64,000 nt of DNA from NCBI RefSeq assembly GCF_003990045.1, contig NZ_RZGZ01000003.1, positions 434,001 through 498,000 on the forward strand, read 5' to 3'. The position numbers and the translations under genes were made by a program. Origin of the DNA: Labedella endophytica. Lineage in GTDB: Bacteria; Actinomycetota; Actinomycetes; Actinomycetales; Microbacteriaceae. Shown one piece after another: positions 43,589 through 52,748 of this stretch. The notes under the pieces were generated by a model that was not told the origin of the DNA, made no database searches, and worked only from the letters and a program-made list of their open reading frames with translations. Every line of letters begins with the position of its first letter. Positions within the stretch are counted from its first letter, which is position 1.

Positions 43589-46500
43589 GTGACTCCCGAA
43601 CACAACCCCGACCGCCTGCAGGACCGTGTCGTCCAGGACCGTGTTGTCCAGGACCGTGTTCTTGAGGACCGTGTTCTACGGGAGCGTGTGCTGCAGGAAG
43701 GTGCTCGCGATGATCGCGCCAGCGGAGGGGCGCTCCCGTTGCTCGATGCGGACCAGCGGCGGGTGCTCGCGGTCGACGGCGGGGAGCACATCTCGGTTCT
43801 CGGCGCCCCGGGGACCGGGAAGACCACGACGATCGTCGAACTCGTGGCGGACCGTATCTCCGGGGGGTCTCACGACACCGACGAGATCCTCGTCCTGGCA
43901 GCGGACCGACGGGCCGCGACCCGGCTGCGCGACGTGCTCGCCGCGCGGGTGGCCGTGCCCACCTCGGGGCCGCTCGCCCGTGCCCTCACCTCGTTCGCCT
44001 TCGCGCTCGTCGTCTCGGGCAACGCCGCAGCCGGGCTGCCCGCTCCGCGCCTGCTCACGGGCGGCGAGCAGGACGCCATCATCGCCGACCTGCTCGCGGG
44101 CGACGAGGAGGACGGACGGATCGGCGAGTGGCCGGCGCACCTCGACGCCGACGTCCGACGTCTCCCGGGATTCCGGGGAGAACTGCGTGAGCTCATGGCC
44201 AGGGCGGTCGAGGCCCACGTCTCTCCCGACGCCCTCGTCGCCCTCGGAGACCAGCGAATGCGACCCGAATGGCGCGCGGCGGGTCGCTTCATCGACCAGT
44301 ACCACGACGTCGTGGACAGCTTCCGTGAGCAGTTCTACGACTCGACCGAGTTGATCCACCGCGCCACCGAGATCGTCGAATCCGCCGACATGGACGGCAC
44401 CGGCCTCGGCTCGTTCGCTCGGCTCCGTCTTCTCGCCGTCGACGACGCGGAAGAGCTGAGCGCGGCCGGCGCCGAGCTCCTGCGCGCGTTCGCGCGGCGG
44501 GGCGTGGCGATCGTCGTTGCCGGTGATCCGGACGTGGCGACCGGCGGCTTCCGTGGAGCGAGCCCCGACGTGGTCGGAAGGCTGTCGCAGATCCTCGGCG
44601 CCCCGGTCGCGTCGGTCGTCCTCGGTACGGCTTATCGGGGCTCGGCGGAGCTCGGAGCCGTCTACGCGCGGATCGTGTCTCGGATCGGTACCGCCGCGGC
44701 GGGGGCGCAGCGTCGCGTGGACCGGTCCGAGGTGTCGGATCCGGCGTCGATCCTCGTGACGACCCCGTCTTCCGTTGCGGAACAGGTGGCGATCGTCGCT
44801 CGCGAACTGCGCGAGCGACACATCTTCGGACGCATTCCGTGGCACGACATGGCGGTGGTCGTGCGCAGCCGATCGCAGATCGCGGTCATCGAGCGCGGGC
44901 TCGCGGGACTCGAGGTGCCCACCCGTGTGCTCGCGGGTGGCACCGCGCTGCGCGACGACCCGTCGGTGCGTGCCTTCGTCCTCGCGAGCAGGGTCGCGCT
45001 CGGGGTCCGTCCGCTCGACGCGGACGCCGTGGTCGAGCTCCTCACCGGCGTGCTCGGCGGCTTCGACCGGGTGGAACTCCGACGATTGCGCGCGGCGCTG
45101 CGCCAGCGCGAGGCCGATCTCGAGGGATCGCGACCGGCGGACGAACTCCTCGTGGAGGCCATGCAGATCCCGGGTTCGCTCACCGAACTGGATACCCGCA
45201 CGGGCCGCAAGGCCGAGTCCCTCGCGGCCAACCTGCGGGCGGCCGGCGCAGCGGCGAGCGACGGGGCGTCGATCGAAGAGCTGCTCTGGGGGCTCTGGGA
45301 GCGGAGCCGACTGCAGCGTTCGCTCGTCGATGCGGCGGCCGGGTCGGGGCTCGCAGCCGATGAGGCCAATCGTGTCCTCGACGCGATGGTCGCGCTCTTC
45401 GCCGCCGCTCGCCGCGCCGTCGAGCGCTCTCCCGGGGACGCTCCCGCGCGGTTCCTCGATCAGCTCACCGAATCGGATCTTCCCGAGGACACTCTCGCGC
45501 CGCGTGCGGCGGCATCGGCGGTCGCCATCACCACACCGGCGGGCACGGTCGACCGCGACTTCGACACGGTCGTGGTCTGCGGCCTGCAGGAGAACGGGTG
45601 GCCCAACATGCGCCAGCGCGGCACGCTGCTATCGAGCGGAGAGCTCGCGGAGGCCGCCGCCGGCATCGATCCGACGCCGGCGGACGCCCGCACCCTCGTC
45701 CTTCACGACGAGTTGCGCCTCCTCGCCCGAGTCGTCTCCCGTGCGCGAGGCAAGCTCGTCGTGAGCGCCGTCTCGGGAGATGACGCGTCGCCGAGCCCCT
45801 TCCTGCCCCTGTTCCCACCCCCGACGGACGGACTCGTCGAGCGTCACCCGCTCTCGCTGCGCGGGCTCACCGCTCGTCTCCGACGAGACCTGTCGGTCGC
45901 CCTCGAACGCGGAGAGCACGCGGCGGCGGAGCGGGCGGCGGTGTCGCTCGCCCGACTCGTTCACGCCGAGGTCGACGGTGCCTCGCCCGACGACTGGTCG
46001 GGACTCCTCGACGTCTCCACGACGGCGCCCCTCGTGGGGGACGGTGAGACCGTGTCGGTCTCACCGTCCCGCGTGCAGGCGTTCCGGACGTGCGCTCTGC
46101 ACTGGCTCATCGACGAGCTCGGCGGCTCGACGTCGACGGTCGCCTCGGGCCTCGGGACCCTGCTCCACGAGGTCGCGGAGAATCTCGAATCGACGGACCC
46201 CGAGGAGATCTGGCGGGCGATGTCGGCCCGGTGGGCGGAGTTGCCCTTCGAAGCCGACTGGCAGGCGCGCATCGAGGAGATCAAGGGTCGGGACCTCGCC
46301 AGACGCTTCGCGGCCTACGTGTCCGCCGTCCAGGCGCGCGGTGGAACGGTGATGGGTACCGAGGTGCCGTTCGAACTCACCGTGGAGCTCCGACCCGGTT
46401 CGAATGGGAGAGAAGACGCGACGGAAGTGGCGCCCGCCGAGGTGGCGACGTCTCTCGGGGGGCCGGCCACCGCTGTCTTGCGCGGCACGATCGATCGCGT

Positions 46501-46888
46501 CGAGGTCCTGTCCGACGGCTCCGTCGAGATCGTCGACCTCAAGACGGGAAAGCACGAGGCCCTGAACGACGCCGGCGTCGCGGACAATCCGCAGCTGGGC
46601 GCTTACCAGTTGGCCTTCCGCGACGGCGCCGTTCCCGGTGTCGACGGACGGGAGGGAGCAGGGGCGAAGCTCGTCGTCCTCGCGGGCACCGCGAAGACCA
46701 AGGCGTTCTACGAACCGCGTCAGTCTGCCTTCTCGTCGGAGGAGGCCGACGCTTTCCGCTCCGGCATCGCCCGCACGGCGCTCGAGATGTCGGGCACGGA
46801 GTTCCTCGCGCACGTCTCGACCCACTGCCTCGACCCGTTCTCGTTCGGGCGCTGCAGGATCCACGTCATCCCCGAGGTCACCTCGTGA
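43589..46888 (+). CDS. adnA: AdnA-like UvrD-family helicase-nuclease subunit
   Basis: A 1099-residue protein, the first of two adjacent helicase-nucleases matching mycobacterial AdnAB, the dimer that resects DNA double-strand breaks. Walker A is GAPGTGKTTT near residue 72; motif II reads LLAVDDAEELS rather than the usual DExQD, indicating a weakened motor. The C-terminal RecB-like nuclease domain contains GTIDRVEVLSDGSVEIVDLKTGKHEA, and Cys residues near the end (THCLDPFSFGRC) could ligate Fe-S. Residues 11-40 are QDRVV-type pentapeptide repeats from 15-bp DNA units. Its stop overlaps the next start (GTGA). Confidence 0.9.
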   Translation: MTPEHNPDRLQDRVVQDRVVQDRVLEDRVLRERVLQEGARDDRASGGALPLLDADQRRVLAVDGGEHISVLGAPGTGKTTTIVELVADRISGGSHDTDEILVLAADRRAATRLRDVLAARVAVPTSGPLARALTSFAFALVVSGNAAAGLPAPRLLTGGEQDAIIADLLAGDEEDGRIGEWPAHLDADVRRLPGFRGELRELMARAVEAHVSPDALVALGDQRMRPEWRAAGRFIDQYHDVVDSFREQFYDSTELIHRATEIVESADMDGTGLGSFARLRLLAVDDAEELSAAGAELLRAFARRGVAIVVAGDPDVATGGFRGASPDVVGRLSQILGAPVASVVLGTAYRGSAELGAVYARIVSRIGTAAAGAQRRVDRSEVSDPASILVTTPSSVAEQVAIVARELRERHIFGRIPWHDMAVVVRSRSQIAVIERGLAGLEVPTRVLAGGTALRDDPSVRAFVLASRVALGVRPLDADAVVELLTGVLGGFDRVELRRLRAALRQREADLEGSRPADELLVEAMQIPGSLTELDTRTGRKAESLAANLRAAGAAASDGASIEELLWGLWERSRLQRSLVDAAAGSGLAADEANRVLDAMVALFAAARRAVERSPGDAPARFLDQLTESDLPEDTLAPRAAASAVAITTPAGTVDRDFDTVVVCGLQENGWPNMRQRGTLLSSGELAEAAAGIDPTPADARTLVLHDELRLLARVVSRARGKLVVSAVSGDDASPSPFLPLFPPPTDGLVERHPLSLRGLTARLRRDLSVALERGEHAAAERAAVSLARLVHAEVDGASPDDWSGLLDVSTTAPLVGDGETVSVSPSRVQAFRTCALHWLIDELGGSTSTVASGLGTLLHEVAENLESTDPEEIWRAMSARWAELPFEADWQARIEEIKGRDLARRFAAYVSAVQARGGTVMGTEVPFELTVELRPGSNGREDATEVAPAEVATSLGGPATAVLRGTIDRVEVLSDGSVEIVDLKTGKHEALNDAGVADNPQLGAYQLAFRDGAVPGVDGREGAGAKLVVLAGTAKTKAFYEPRQSAFSSEEADAFRSGIARTALEMSGTEFLAHVSTHCLDPFSFGRCRIHVIPEVTS
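43619..43708 (+). repeat. 15-bp tandem repeats encoding QDRVV-type pentapeptides in the AdnA-like N-terminus
   Basis: Six 15-bp units from 43619 to 43708, the first four nearly identical (CAGGACCGTGTCGTC type), encode QDRVV, QDRVV, QDRVL, EDRVL, RERVL and QEGAR. The array is in frame at residues 11-40, before the helicase domain. Five-residue periodicity does not fit a standard heptad coiled coil. Confidence 0.92.
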
Positions 46889-49800
46889 CCGGGTCCATGG
46901 CCCGCCGATCGGCTCCCGCGATCGCCGTGGCCCTCGGGCTGCCGTCGCCGACGAGCGAGCAGGTCGCGGTGATCGAATCGGACCTGTCGCCATCCCTCGT
47001 CGTGGCCGGCGCGGGCAGCGGCAAGACCGAGACGATGGCCAATAGAGCGGTGTGGCTCGTCGCGAACGGTCATGCCGCCCCCTCACGGATCCTCGGGCTC
47101 ACCTTCACCCGCAAGGCGGCCGGGGAACTCTCGGAGCGCGTCCAGCGGCGGCTCCACGACGGGGCGGAGGCCGGGATCCTCGATCTCGATGCCGACGACG
47201 TCTTCGATCGACCCACGATCGCCACGTACAACTCGTTCGCCGACGGCCTGTTCCGGGAGAACGCGCTCCTCGTGGGGCGCGACCCCGAGTCGGCCCTCAT
47301 CGGGGACGCCGCCGCCTGGCGAATCGCCCGACGGATCGTGATCGACCATGGCGACGACCGCCTCGTCGGGATCGGCAAGTCGATCGACCAGGTCACGGAG
47401 GCGGTCGTCCGCCTGAGTCATGCGCTCGGCGACAACATCGCGGATCCCGACGACGTCAGGCGGCTCGTCGACCAGTTCGCTCAGCTCCCCGAGTTGCCGT
47501 ACGGGGGGTCGAAGCGGACACCGTATTCGAAGGTCGTGCAGGCCGTCGACACGGTGACGGCGCTCGGTCCACTCACCGACCTGGCCGAACGTTTCGCCGA
47601 GGAGAAGCGGCGTCGGGGTCTCGTCGAATTCTCCGATCAGGTGGCGCTCGCCCTCGCCGCGTGCCGCCGCGACCCGTCCATCGTCCGTTCCTACCGCGAA
47701 CGCTACGGCGTCGTCATCCTGGACGAGTACCAGGACACCTCCGTCGTCCAGACACGACTGCTCGCGCTGCTGTTCGCCGACCACCCCGTGATGGCCGTCG
47801 GCGATCCCCATCAGTCGATCTACGGCTGGAGGGGCGCGAGCGCAGACAACCTCTCGCGCTTCGGCGGCGACTTCGCGCCGTCTGGTCGCGCCGAGACCTA
47901 TACCCTGTCGACGAGCTGGCGGAACGACACGGCCATCCTCGAGGCCGCGAATGCGCTCGTCGAGCCCCTGCGTGCCGATCAGTCGATCGCCGTTCCGGCC
48001 CTGGCCGAGAGGCCGGGGGTGGCTCCCGGCGTCCTCGACGTCGTCGTCGAGGAGACGATCGAGGACGAGGCCGTGCGCGTCGCCGAGTGGATGCGCGGGA
48101 TCCTCGCCGGCGCACCACGCTCGGAGCCGCCGCCCACCGCTGCGATCCTCTTCCGCGTCCGTCGGCACATGGATCTCTTCGCGCGCGCCCTCGCCGACGC
48201 GGGAGTGCCGCACCGCATCCTCGGGCTCGGAGGGCTGCTGTCCTCGCCCGAGATCACCGACCTCGTCGCCGCCCTCCGAGTGTGCCACGACCCGACGGCC
48301 GGGTCCTCCCTCATCCGCGTCCTCGCCGGTCCGCGGTGGCGGATCGGCGTGCGCGACCTCCGCGAACTGCGTCGTCTCGCCTCGTGGCTCGAGCGGCGCG
48401 ACGTCCGATCGTCGCGTCTGAGCGACGAGGTGATCGCGCGGATCCGCGCGTCATTGGCCGCCGACGGGTCGGTATCGATCGTCGATGCTCTGGACGCGCT
48501 CAGAGACATGCCGGACACCCACGTCGCCCTCGAGAACGTGAGCCCGGACGGACTCGCGCGGTTGCGCGAGGCGGCCCATCTCTTCCGCCTCTTCCGAAGC
48601 CGGGCTGGCGCGCCGGTCCTCGACTTCATCGGGCTCGTGAGTACCGGACTCCGGCTCGACCTCGAGGTCGTCGCCAACCCGGCCTCGACCCTGCGCACGG
48701 CGCACGCGCGCCTGCATGCCTTCGCCGACGAGGTCTCGTCGTTCCTCGCGAGCGAGGAGAACCCGACCCTCGGGAGCGTTCTCGCCTGGATCGATCGGTC
48801 CGAACGGCAGGACATGATGGGGCCACGCTCGGAGGACGCGCAGCCGGGGGAGGTCCAGCTTCTCACCATGCACGGATCGAAGGGACTCGAGTGGGACGCG
48901 GTCGCCGTCGTGCGGATGGTGGAGCGGGAGTTCCCCGCCGCCTCGAAGGACGGCCGCGGGTGGATCTCCTTCGGAGAACTTCCCTACGACTTCCGTGGTG
49001 ATGCTCTGGAACTGCCCGCGCTCGCATGGCGCGCGGCGGAGACGCAGCAGGAGGTGGACGCGGCTCTCGTCCGCTTCACGGAGGACCTCGCGGTGCGGCA
49101 CGCGCTCGAGGAGCGTCGCCTCGCGTACGTCGCGCTCACGCGGGCCCGATCGAGACTGCTCCTGAGTGCCTCGTTCTGGGGCGATCAGAAGACGGCTCGG
49201 AGACCGAGCGTCTTCCTTCACGACCTCGCCGAGCGGGGCATCATCCCCGCGCTCCCCGAGGCTCCGTCATCGGAGGAGAACCCGATGGCGGCGGTCGACG
49301 ACGCGCTCGTCTGGCCGGGGGATCCACTCGGCTCGCGTCGGCGAGCGTTGGAGCGGGCCGCGCACCTCGTGAGGACCGTGGCCGAGGACGGGCCGGATCC
49401 CGATGAGGAGAAGATCGGAGCGTACGCCGAGAGCATCGACCTGCTGCTCGCGGAGCGTGCCGCCCGGGAGGCCCGCACCCGCGGCGAGATCCCGTCGCGC
49501 GTCGCCGCATCGCGTTTCAAGGACTATCTGAGCGATCCCGACGCGGTCGTCGCGTCGATCGAGCGTCCCGTCCCCGAGCGGCCCTATCGGCAGACGCGGC
49601 TCGGCACGCTCTTCCATTCATGGGTCGAGCGTCGGTTCACCGCCACGGGCTCGCCTGAGACCATCGACGCGTTCCCGGACGAACTGGACAGGGACCTCGA
49701 CGATGAGGACGGCTTCGACCTCGGCGACGGTCTCGAACTCGGCGACGGTCTCGACGTCCGTGACGGTTTCGAGCTCGGAGCGGGGCTCGAGAGCGGTGGC

Positions 49801-50256
49801 GCTGGGGAACGCGCGAGCGGACGCGGATCCGGTGCGGAGGTGGATGAGGCCCGTGGTCTCGCGGAGCTGCAAGCCATCTTCGAACGGTCCGAATGGGCGG
49901 ACCTGCGCCCTCTCGAGGTCGAGCGCGAGATCCACGCGGTCATCGCGGGGAAGATCGTCGTGTGCAAGCTCGATGCGGTCTACGAACGCGACGGCGTCCA
50001 TCAGATCGTCGACTGGAAGACGGGCCGGCCTCCGAAGAACGAGACCGAACTGGAGGAACGCCAGATCCAGCTGGCGCTCTACCGTCTCGCCTACGCCGCG
50101 TGGTCCGGTGTGGACGCCGAGTCGGTCGACGCGGTCTTCTACTACGTGGGTGACGACGAGGTCATCCGCCCGCGTCGATTCTTCTCCGAGGAGGAGCTCC
50201 GACTGCGCTGGGAGGCCGCGCTCGGTCCGGCGTCGACGGAGGGTCGCGTCGTCTGA
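46885..50256 (+). CDS. adnB: AdnB-like UvrD-family helicase-nuclease subunit
   Basis: A 1123-residue partner of the preceding gene. The motor is intact: VVAGAGSGKTET (39-50), LTFTRKAAGEL, VVILDEYQDTSVVQ, GDPHQSIYGWRGA, and LTMHGSKGLEWD with a full set of 2A/2B motifs. The C-terminal nuclease domain contains CKLDAVYERDGVHQIVDWKTG and QIQLALYRLAYA. Mycobacterial work names AdnB as the lead motor, which fits the intact motif II here versus the degenerate one in the AdnA-like subunit. A hexapeptide repeat DGLELG occurs near residues 942-971, between helicase and nuclease. GTG 46885 (GTGA overlap) or ATG 46897 may be the start. Confidence 0.92.
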   Translation: MTGSMARRSAPAIAVALGLPSPTSEQVAVIESDLSPSLVVAGAGSGKTETMANRAVWLVANGHAAPSRILGLTFTRKAAGELSERVQRRLHDGAEAGILDLDADDVFDRPTIATYNSFADGLFRENALLVGRDPESALIGDAAAWRIARRIVIDHGDDRLVGIGKSIDQVTEAVVRLSHALGDNIADPDDVRRLVDQFAQLPELPYGGSKRTPYSKVVQAVDTVTALGPLTDLAERFAEEKRRRGLVEFSDQVALALAACRRDPSIVRSYRERYGVVILDEYQDTSVVQTRLLALLFADHPVMAVGDPHQSIYGWRGASADNLSRFGGDFAPSGRAETYTLSTSWRNDTAILEAANALVEPLRADQSIAVPALAERPGVAPGVLDVVVEETIEDEAVRVAEWMRGILAGAPRSEPPPTAAILFRVRRHMDLFARALADAGVPHRILGLGGLLSSPEITDLVAALRVCHDPTAGSSLIRVLAGPRWRIGVRDLRELRRLASWLERRDVRSSRLSDEVIARIRASLAADGSVSIVDALDALRDMPDTHVALENVSPDGLARLREAAHLFRLFRSRAGAPVLDFIGLVSTGLRLDLEVVANPASTLRTAHARLHAFADEVSSFLASEENPTLGSVLAWIDRSERQDMMGPRSEDAQPGEVQLLTMHGSKGLEWDAVAVVRMVEREFPAASKDGRGWISFGELPYDFRGDALELPALAWRAAETQQEVDAALVRFTEDLAVRHALEERRLAYVALTRARSRLLLSASFWGDQKTARRPSVFLHDLAERGIIPALPEAPSSEENPMAAVDDALVWPGDPLGSRRRALERAAHLVRTVAEDGPDPDEEKIGAYAESIDLLLAERAAREARTRGEIPSRVAASRFKDYLSDPDAVVASIERPVPERPYRQTRLGTLFHSWVERRFTATGSPETIDAFPDELDRDLDDEDGFDLGDGLELGDGLDVRDGFELGAGLESGGAGERASGRGSGAEVDEARGLAELQAIFERSEWADLRPLEVEREIHAVIAGKIVVCKLDAVYERDGVHQIVDWKTGRPPKNETELEERQIQLALYRLAYAAWSGVDAESVDAVFYYVGDDEVIRPRRFFSEEELRLRWEAALGPASTEGRVV
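49708..49797 (+). repeat. 18-bp tandem repeats encoding DGxELG in the AdnB-like gene
   Basis: Five 18-bp units (49708, 49726, 49744, 49762, 49780) encode DGFDLG, DGLELG, DGLDVR, DGFELG and AGLESG. The stretch lies in an acidic insertion within the C-terminal region, before the catalytic part of the nuclease domain, and remains in frame. Confidence 0.9.
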
Positions 50257-50362
50257 TCCGAGCGGCTCGATCCGAGTGTCTTGACCGTCCGGAGCAGCCT
50301 GAGTGGTTCGCCGACGAGCTGCGCCTCGTTATCCGGCCTGTCCGGCGTGCCTGATTCTCCGA

Positions 50363-51745
50363 CTACCGGGGCGGTCCTGACGTGTCCGTCTGACTGCTGG
50401 TGTCCTCATCGGCGGCGCGGATGCGGTCGACCGCCCAGGCCACTGGGTCGAACTCGACCGTCTCCCGGGAACTCGCGCGCGTGCGGCGAGCGCGCTCGTC
50501 GTCCGAGAGTGACGGTCGGTTCGAGCCGTCGCCCTGTTCCGGGGTCGTACCGTCGACGTCGTCGCCGGAGCGAGGGTGGTCGCTCGGGATGTCGATCGGG
50601 CCGGTAGCCGTTTCGTCGTGCCCGAACGATTCGTCGTCGCCGTGGCCTCGCCCCTCGACGACGTTCTCGAGTTCCGAGCGATCGTAGGAGTCGGTCTCCA
50701 TTCCCGTCCCCGAGGACGCCCCGTCCCGCCTCGACGCGAGGCCCGCGCGCGGCGTCCTCTCGAGGAGTGTCTCCACGTCGTCGACGGACAGGACCGGCCC
50801 CGTCTGCTGCGAGAGGGGGTGCATGACGTCTCCGAGGACGTGCTCCACGAGGCCGTCCAGAAGCGAGACGGCGTCCTCGACGATCGACTGATCGTGAACG
50901 TCCTTCCCGTGCAGCAGCCAGCGGGCGAGTTCGAGCTCGGCGTACAGCATGGCCCGCACGCGGATGCGGGAGTCGGGCGCCCGGCTCGAGGCGGCCGTGT
51001 AGGCCGCGAACACACTGTCGGCGGCCTCCCCGGCGCCGGAGAGCCAGTGGAGGTCGTGCGCGGGATCGGACAGACGCAAGCCGCTCCACCCGATCATGCC
51101 CACGACGATCTGGCCGACCTCGTGGTCGGCGATGACGAACGACTCCGCGGACACCGTCCCGTTGACGACGGTCGGGTTGAACTGCCAGAGGGCATCGTCC
51201 CCGATCGCGTCCGTCCAGCGTGTGCCGACGGCCGCAGGCAGGAGCCGGGTGGCCATCGCTCGGTCGACGACGCTCGAGGCCTCCGCGCGGCTCTCCTCCG
51301 CCGACTGGGCGGAGAGGCCGACGTCGCCGACGAAGGAACCCGGGAGTGAATGGAGGGCCGCGATGGATCCGCCGATCGACGTGGCGACACCATCGCCGGC
51401 CGGAAGCGAGTCCGCGCTCACCTGGAAACCGGCGAGGTACGACGAGACGACGGCCCGGGTGTCACCGGCGGGAGTCTGGCCGAGCACGAGAGGCACGGTG
51501 AAGGGGAGCCGACTCCGAATGCCGTCCGTCAACGCAGCGAGGGCGATGAGTTCCCTGGCCTGTTCGGTCTCCGCCCGCTGGGACGTGGGGACGCGTACGA
51601 CGACCTCGTCGCCCGCGGCCGTCCGGAGGAGCGCAGAATCGAAGTCACCCGTCGCGCCGAGACCGAGCGGGCCGCTTCCCACGACGGTGAGACCGGGGAC
51701 GGCCGAGGTCGCGAGCGCGGCTAGAGTGAGGTGGGATCTGGCCAT
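50363..51745 (-). CDS. Kinase-fold phosphotransferase with long acidic C-terminus
   Basis: A 460-residue protein whose first 310 residues match actinobacterial macrolide 2'-phosphotransferase/APH-like proteins next to nudC. Visible features are an N-lobe GDFDSALLRTAAGDEVVVRVP, a DPAHDLHWL region at the catalytic/metal end, and HSLPGSF. The usual HGD catalytic loop is replaced by FNPTVVNGTVSAESFVI, with an asparagine, so activity is doubtful. The last 120 residues are Asp/Ser/Thr-rich and disordered. The start at 51745 lies 6 nt after TACCCT; AGGAGC between could also serve as ribosome site. It is divergent from nudC. Confidence 0.8.
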   Translation of the reverse strand: MARSHLTLAALATSAVPGLTVVGSGPLGLGATGDFDSALLRTAAGDEVVVRVPTSQRAETEQARELIALAALTDGIRSRLPFTVPLVLGQTPAGDTRAVVSSYLAGFQVSADSLPAGDGVATSIGGSIAALHSLPGSFVGDVGLSAQSAEESRAEASSVVDRAMATRLLPAAVGTRWTDAIGDDALWQFNPTVVNGTVSAESFVIADHEVGQIVVGMIGWSGLRLSDPAHDLHWLSGAGEAADSVFAAYTAASSRAPDSRIRVRAMLYAELELARWLLHGKDVHDQSIVEDAVSLLDGLVEHVLGDVMHPLSQQTGPVLSVDDVETLLERTPRAGLASRRDGASSGTGMETDSYDRSELENVVEGRGHGDDESFGHDETATGPIDIPSDHPRSGDDVDGTTPEQGDGSNRPSLSDDERARRTRASSRETVEFDPVAWAVDRIRAADEDTSSQTDTSGPPR

Positions 51746-51809
51746 GCTCCTAGGGTAGGTCGCCTGCCCCCGCCAGGCCCCCGCGCCACGCCTGTCCGAT
51801 TGGGGTTCG

Positions 51810-52748
51810 ATGATTCCGCCCGTTCGCCCTCTGGGCGACTTCCCGCTCTCGAGATCCGATCTCGATCGGGACCAGCTCTCGCGATCGACGCCCGGCTTCA
51901 CCGCCGGGGCCCTCGCCGATCCACGCTCGCGACTGATCCGGCTCGGAGGCGGACGCATGCCCGTTCGGGAGGACGCGCTCGTGCTCGAGCGCATCTCTCC
52001 CGACGACCGGTTCGATGCCGACGACGTGGTCTACCTCGGCCGGACGGTGTCCGCGGACGCGGATCTCGCCGTGGGGACGCCCCTTCTGCTCGTCGCACAG
52101 GCGGACGCGGGGGACGACGAACCCGAGCAGGGTCTCGAGTGGCGGAACCCGCGGGACGCGGCACACCGGATGTCGGATCGCGACGCCGGGATCGCGTCCG
52201 AGGCCCTCGCCATCGCCGCCTGGCACCGCACCTCTCGCTTCTGCGCGAACTGCGGTGCGGAGACCGAGGTGCGCAACGCCGGCTGGATGCGCGCGTGCCC
52301 CCGATGCGGCGTCGATCACTTCCCGCGGACGGACCCGGCCGTGATCGTGCGGATCGTGCACGAGGAACGGATCCTCCTCGGCTCGAGCGCGCTGTGGCCG
52401 GCGGGACGCTACTCCCTCCTCGCCGGTTTCGTCGAGGCGGGCGAGTCCCTCGAAGCCGCGGTCCTGCGCGAGGTCGAAGAGGAGTCGGGTATGCGGCTGG
52501 CCACTCCGATCTACCTCGGCTCTCAGCCATGGCCGTTCCCGCGTTCGCTCATGTTCGGCTACCACGCGGAGCTCGCCCCCGGGCAGGACCCGGAGGCCAT
52601 CGCGCGCGACGAGGAGGAGCTCGACGACGTGCGCTGGTTCTCGAGGGAGGAGCTCCTCGCGACCGACTCCGAGGTGACCCTGCCGGGCCCGACCTCGATC
52701 GCCCGGGCGATCATCGACGACTGGCTGCGGGGCGACGAGCGATCGTGA
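51810..52748 (+). CDS. nudC: NAD(+)/NADH pyrophosphatase NudC
   Basis: This 312-residue Nudix enzyme hydrolyses NADH and NAD-capped RNA. A zinc ribbon CANC...CPRC lies around residues 149-170, the Nudix box GFVEAGESLEAAVLREVEEESG near 210-231, and the NudC signature SQPWPFPRSLM near 244. The N-terminal NUDIX-like domain is present. Gene order kinase-like/nudC/uvrD2 matches mycobacteria. The ATG at 51810 begins the conserved protein. It overlaps the UvrD2-like gene by 4 bp (GTGA). Confidence 0.95.
   Translation: MIPPVRPLGDFPLSRSDLDRDQLSRSTPGFTAGALADPRSRLIRLGGGRMPVREDALVLERISPDDRFDADDVVYLGRTVSADADLAVGTPLLLVAQADAGDDEPEQGLEWRNPRDAAHRMSDRDAGIASEALAIAAWHRTSRFCANCGAETEVRNAGWMRACPRCGVDHFPRTDPAVIVRIVHEERILLGSSALWPAGRYSLLAGFVEAGESLEAAVLREVEEESGMRLATPIYLGSQPWPFPRSLMFGYHAELAPGQDPEAIARDEEELDDVRWFSREELLATDSEVTLPGPTSIARAIIDDWLRGDERS

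Noticed and set aside
46090-46884. Extension of the AdnB-like gene upstream of 46885
   Set aside because: The frame is open through the AdnA-like gene but is an out-of-frame, Arg/Gly-rich shadow; the GTGA overlap at 46885 is the natural start.
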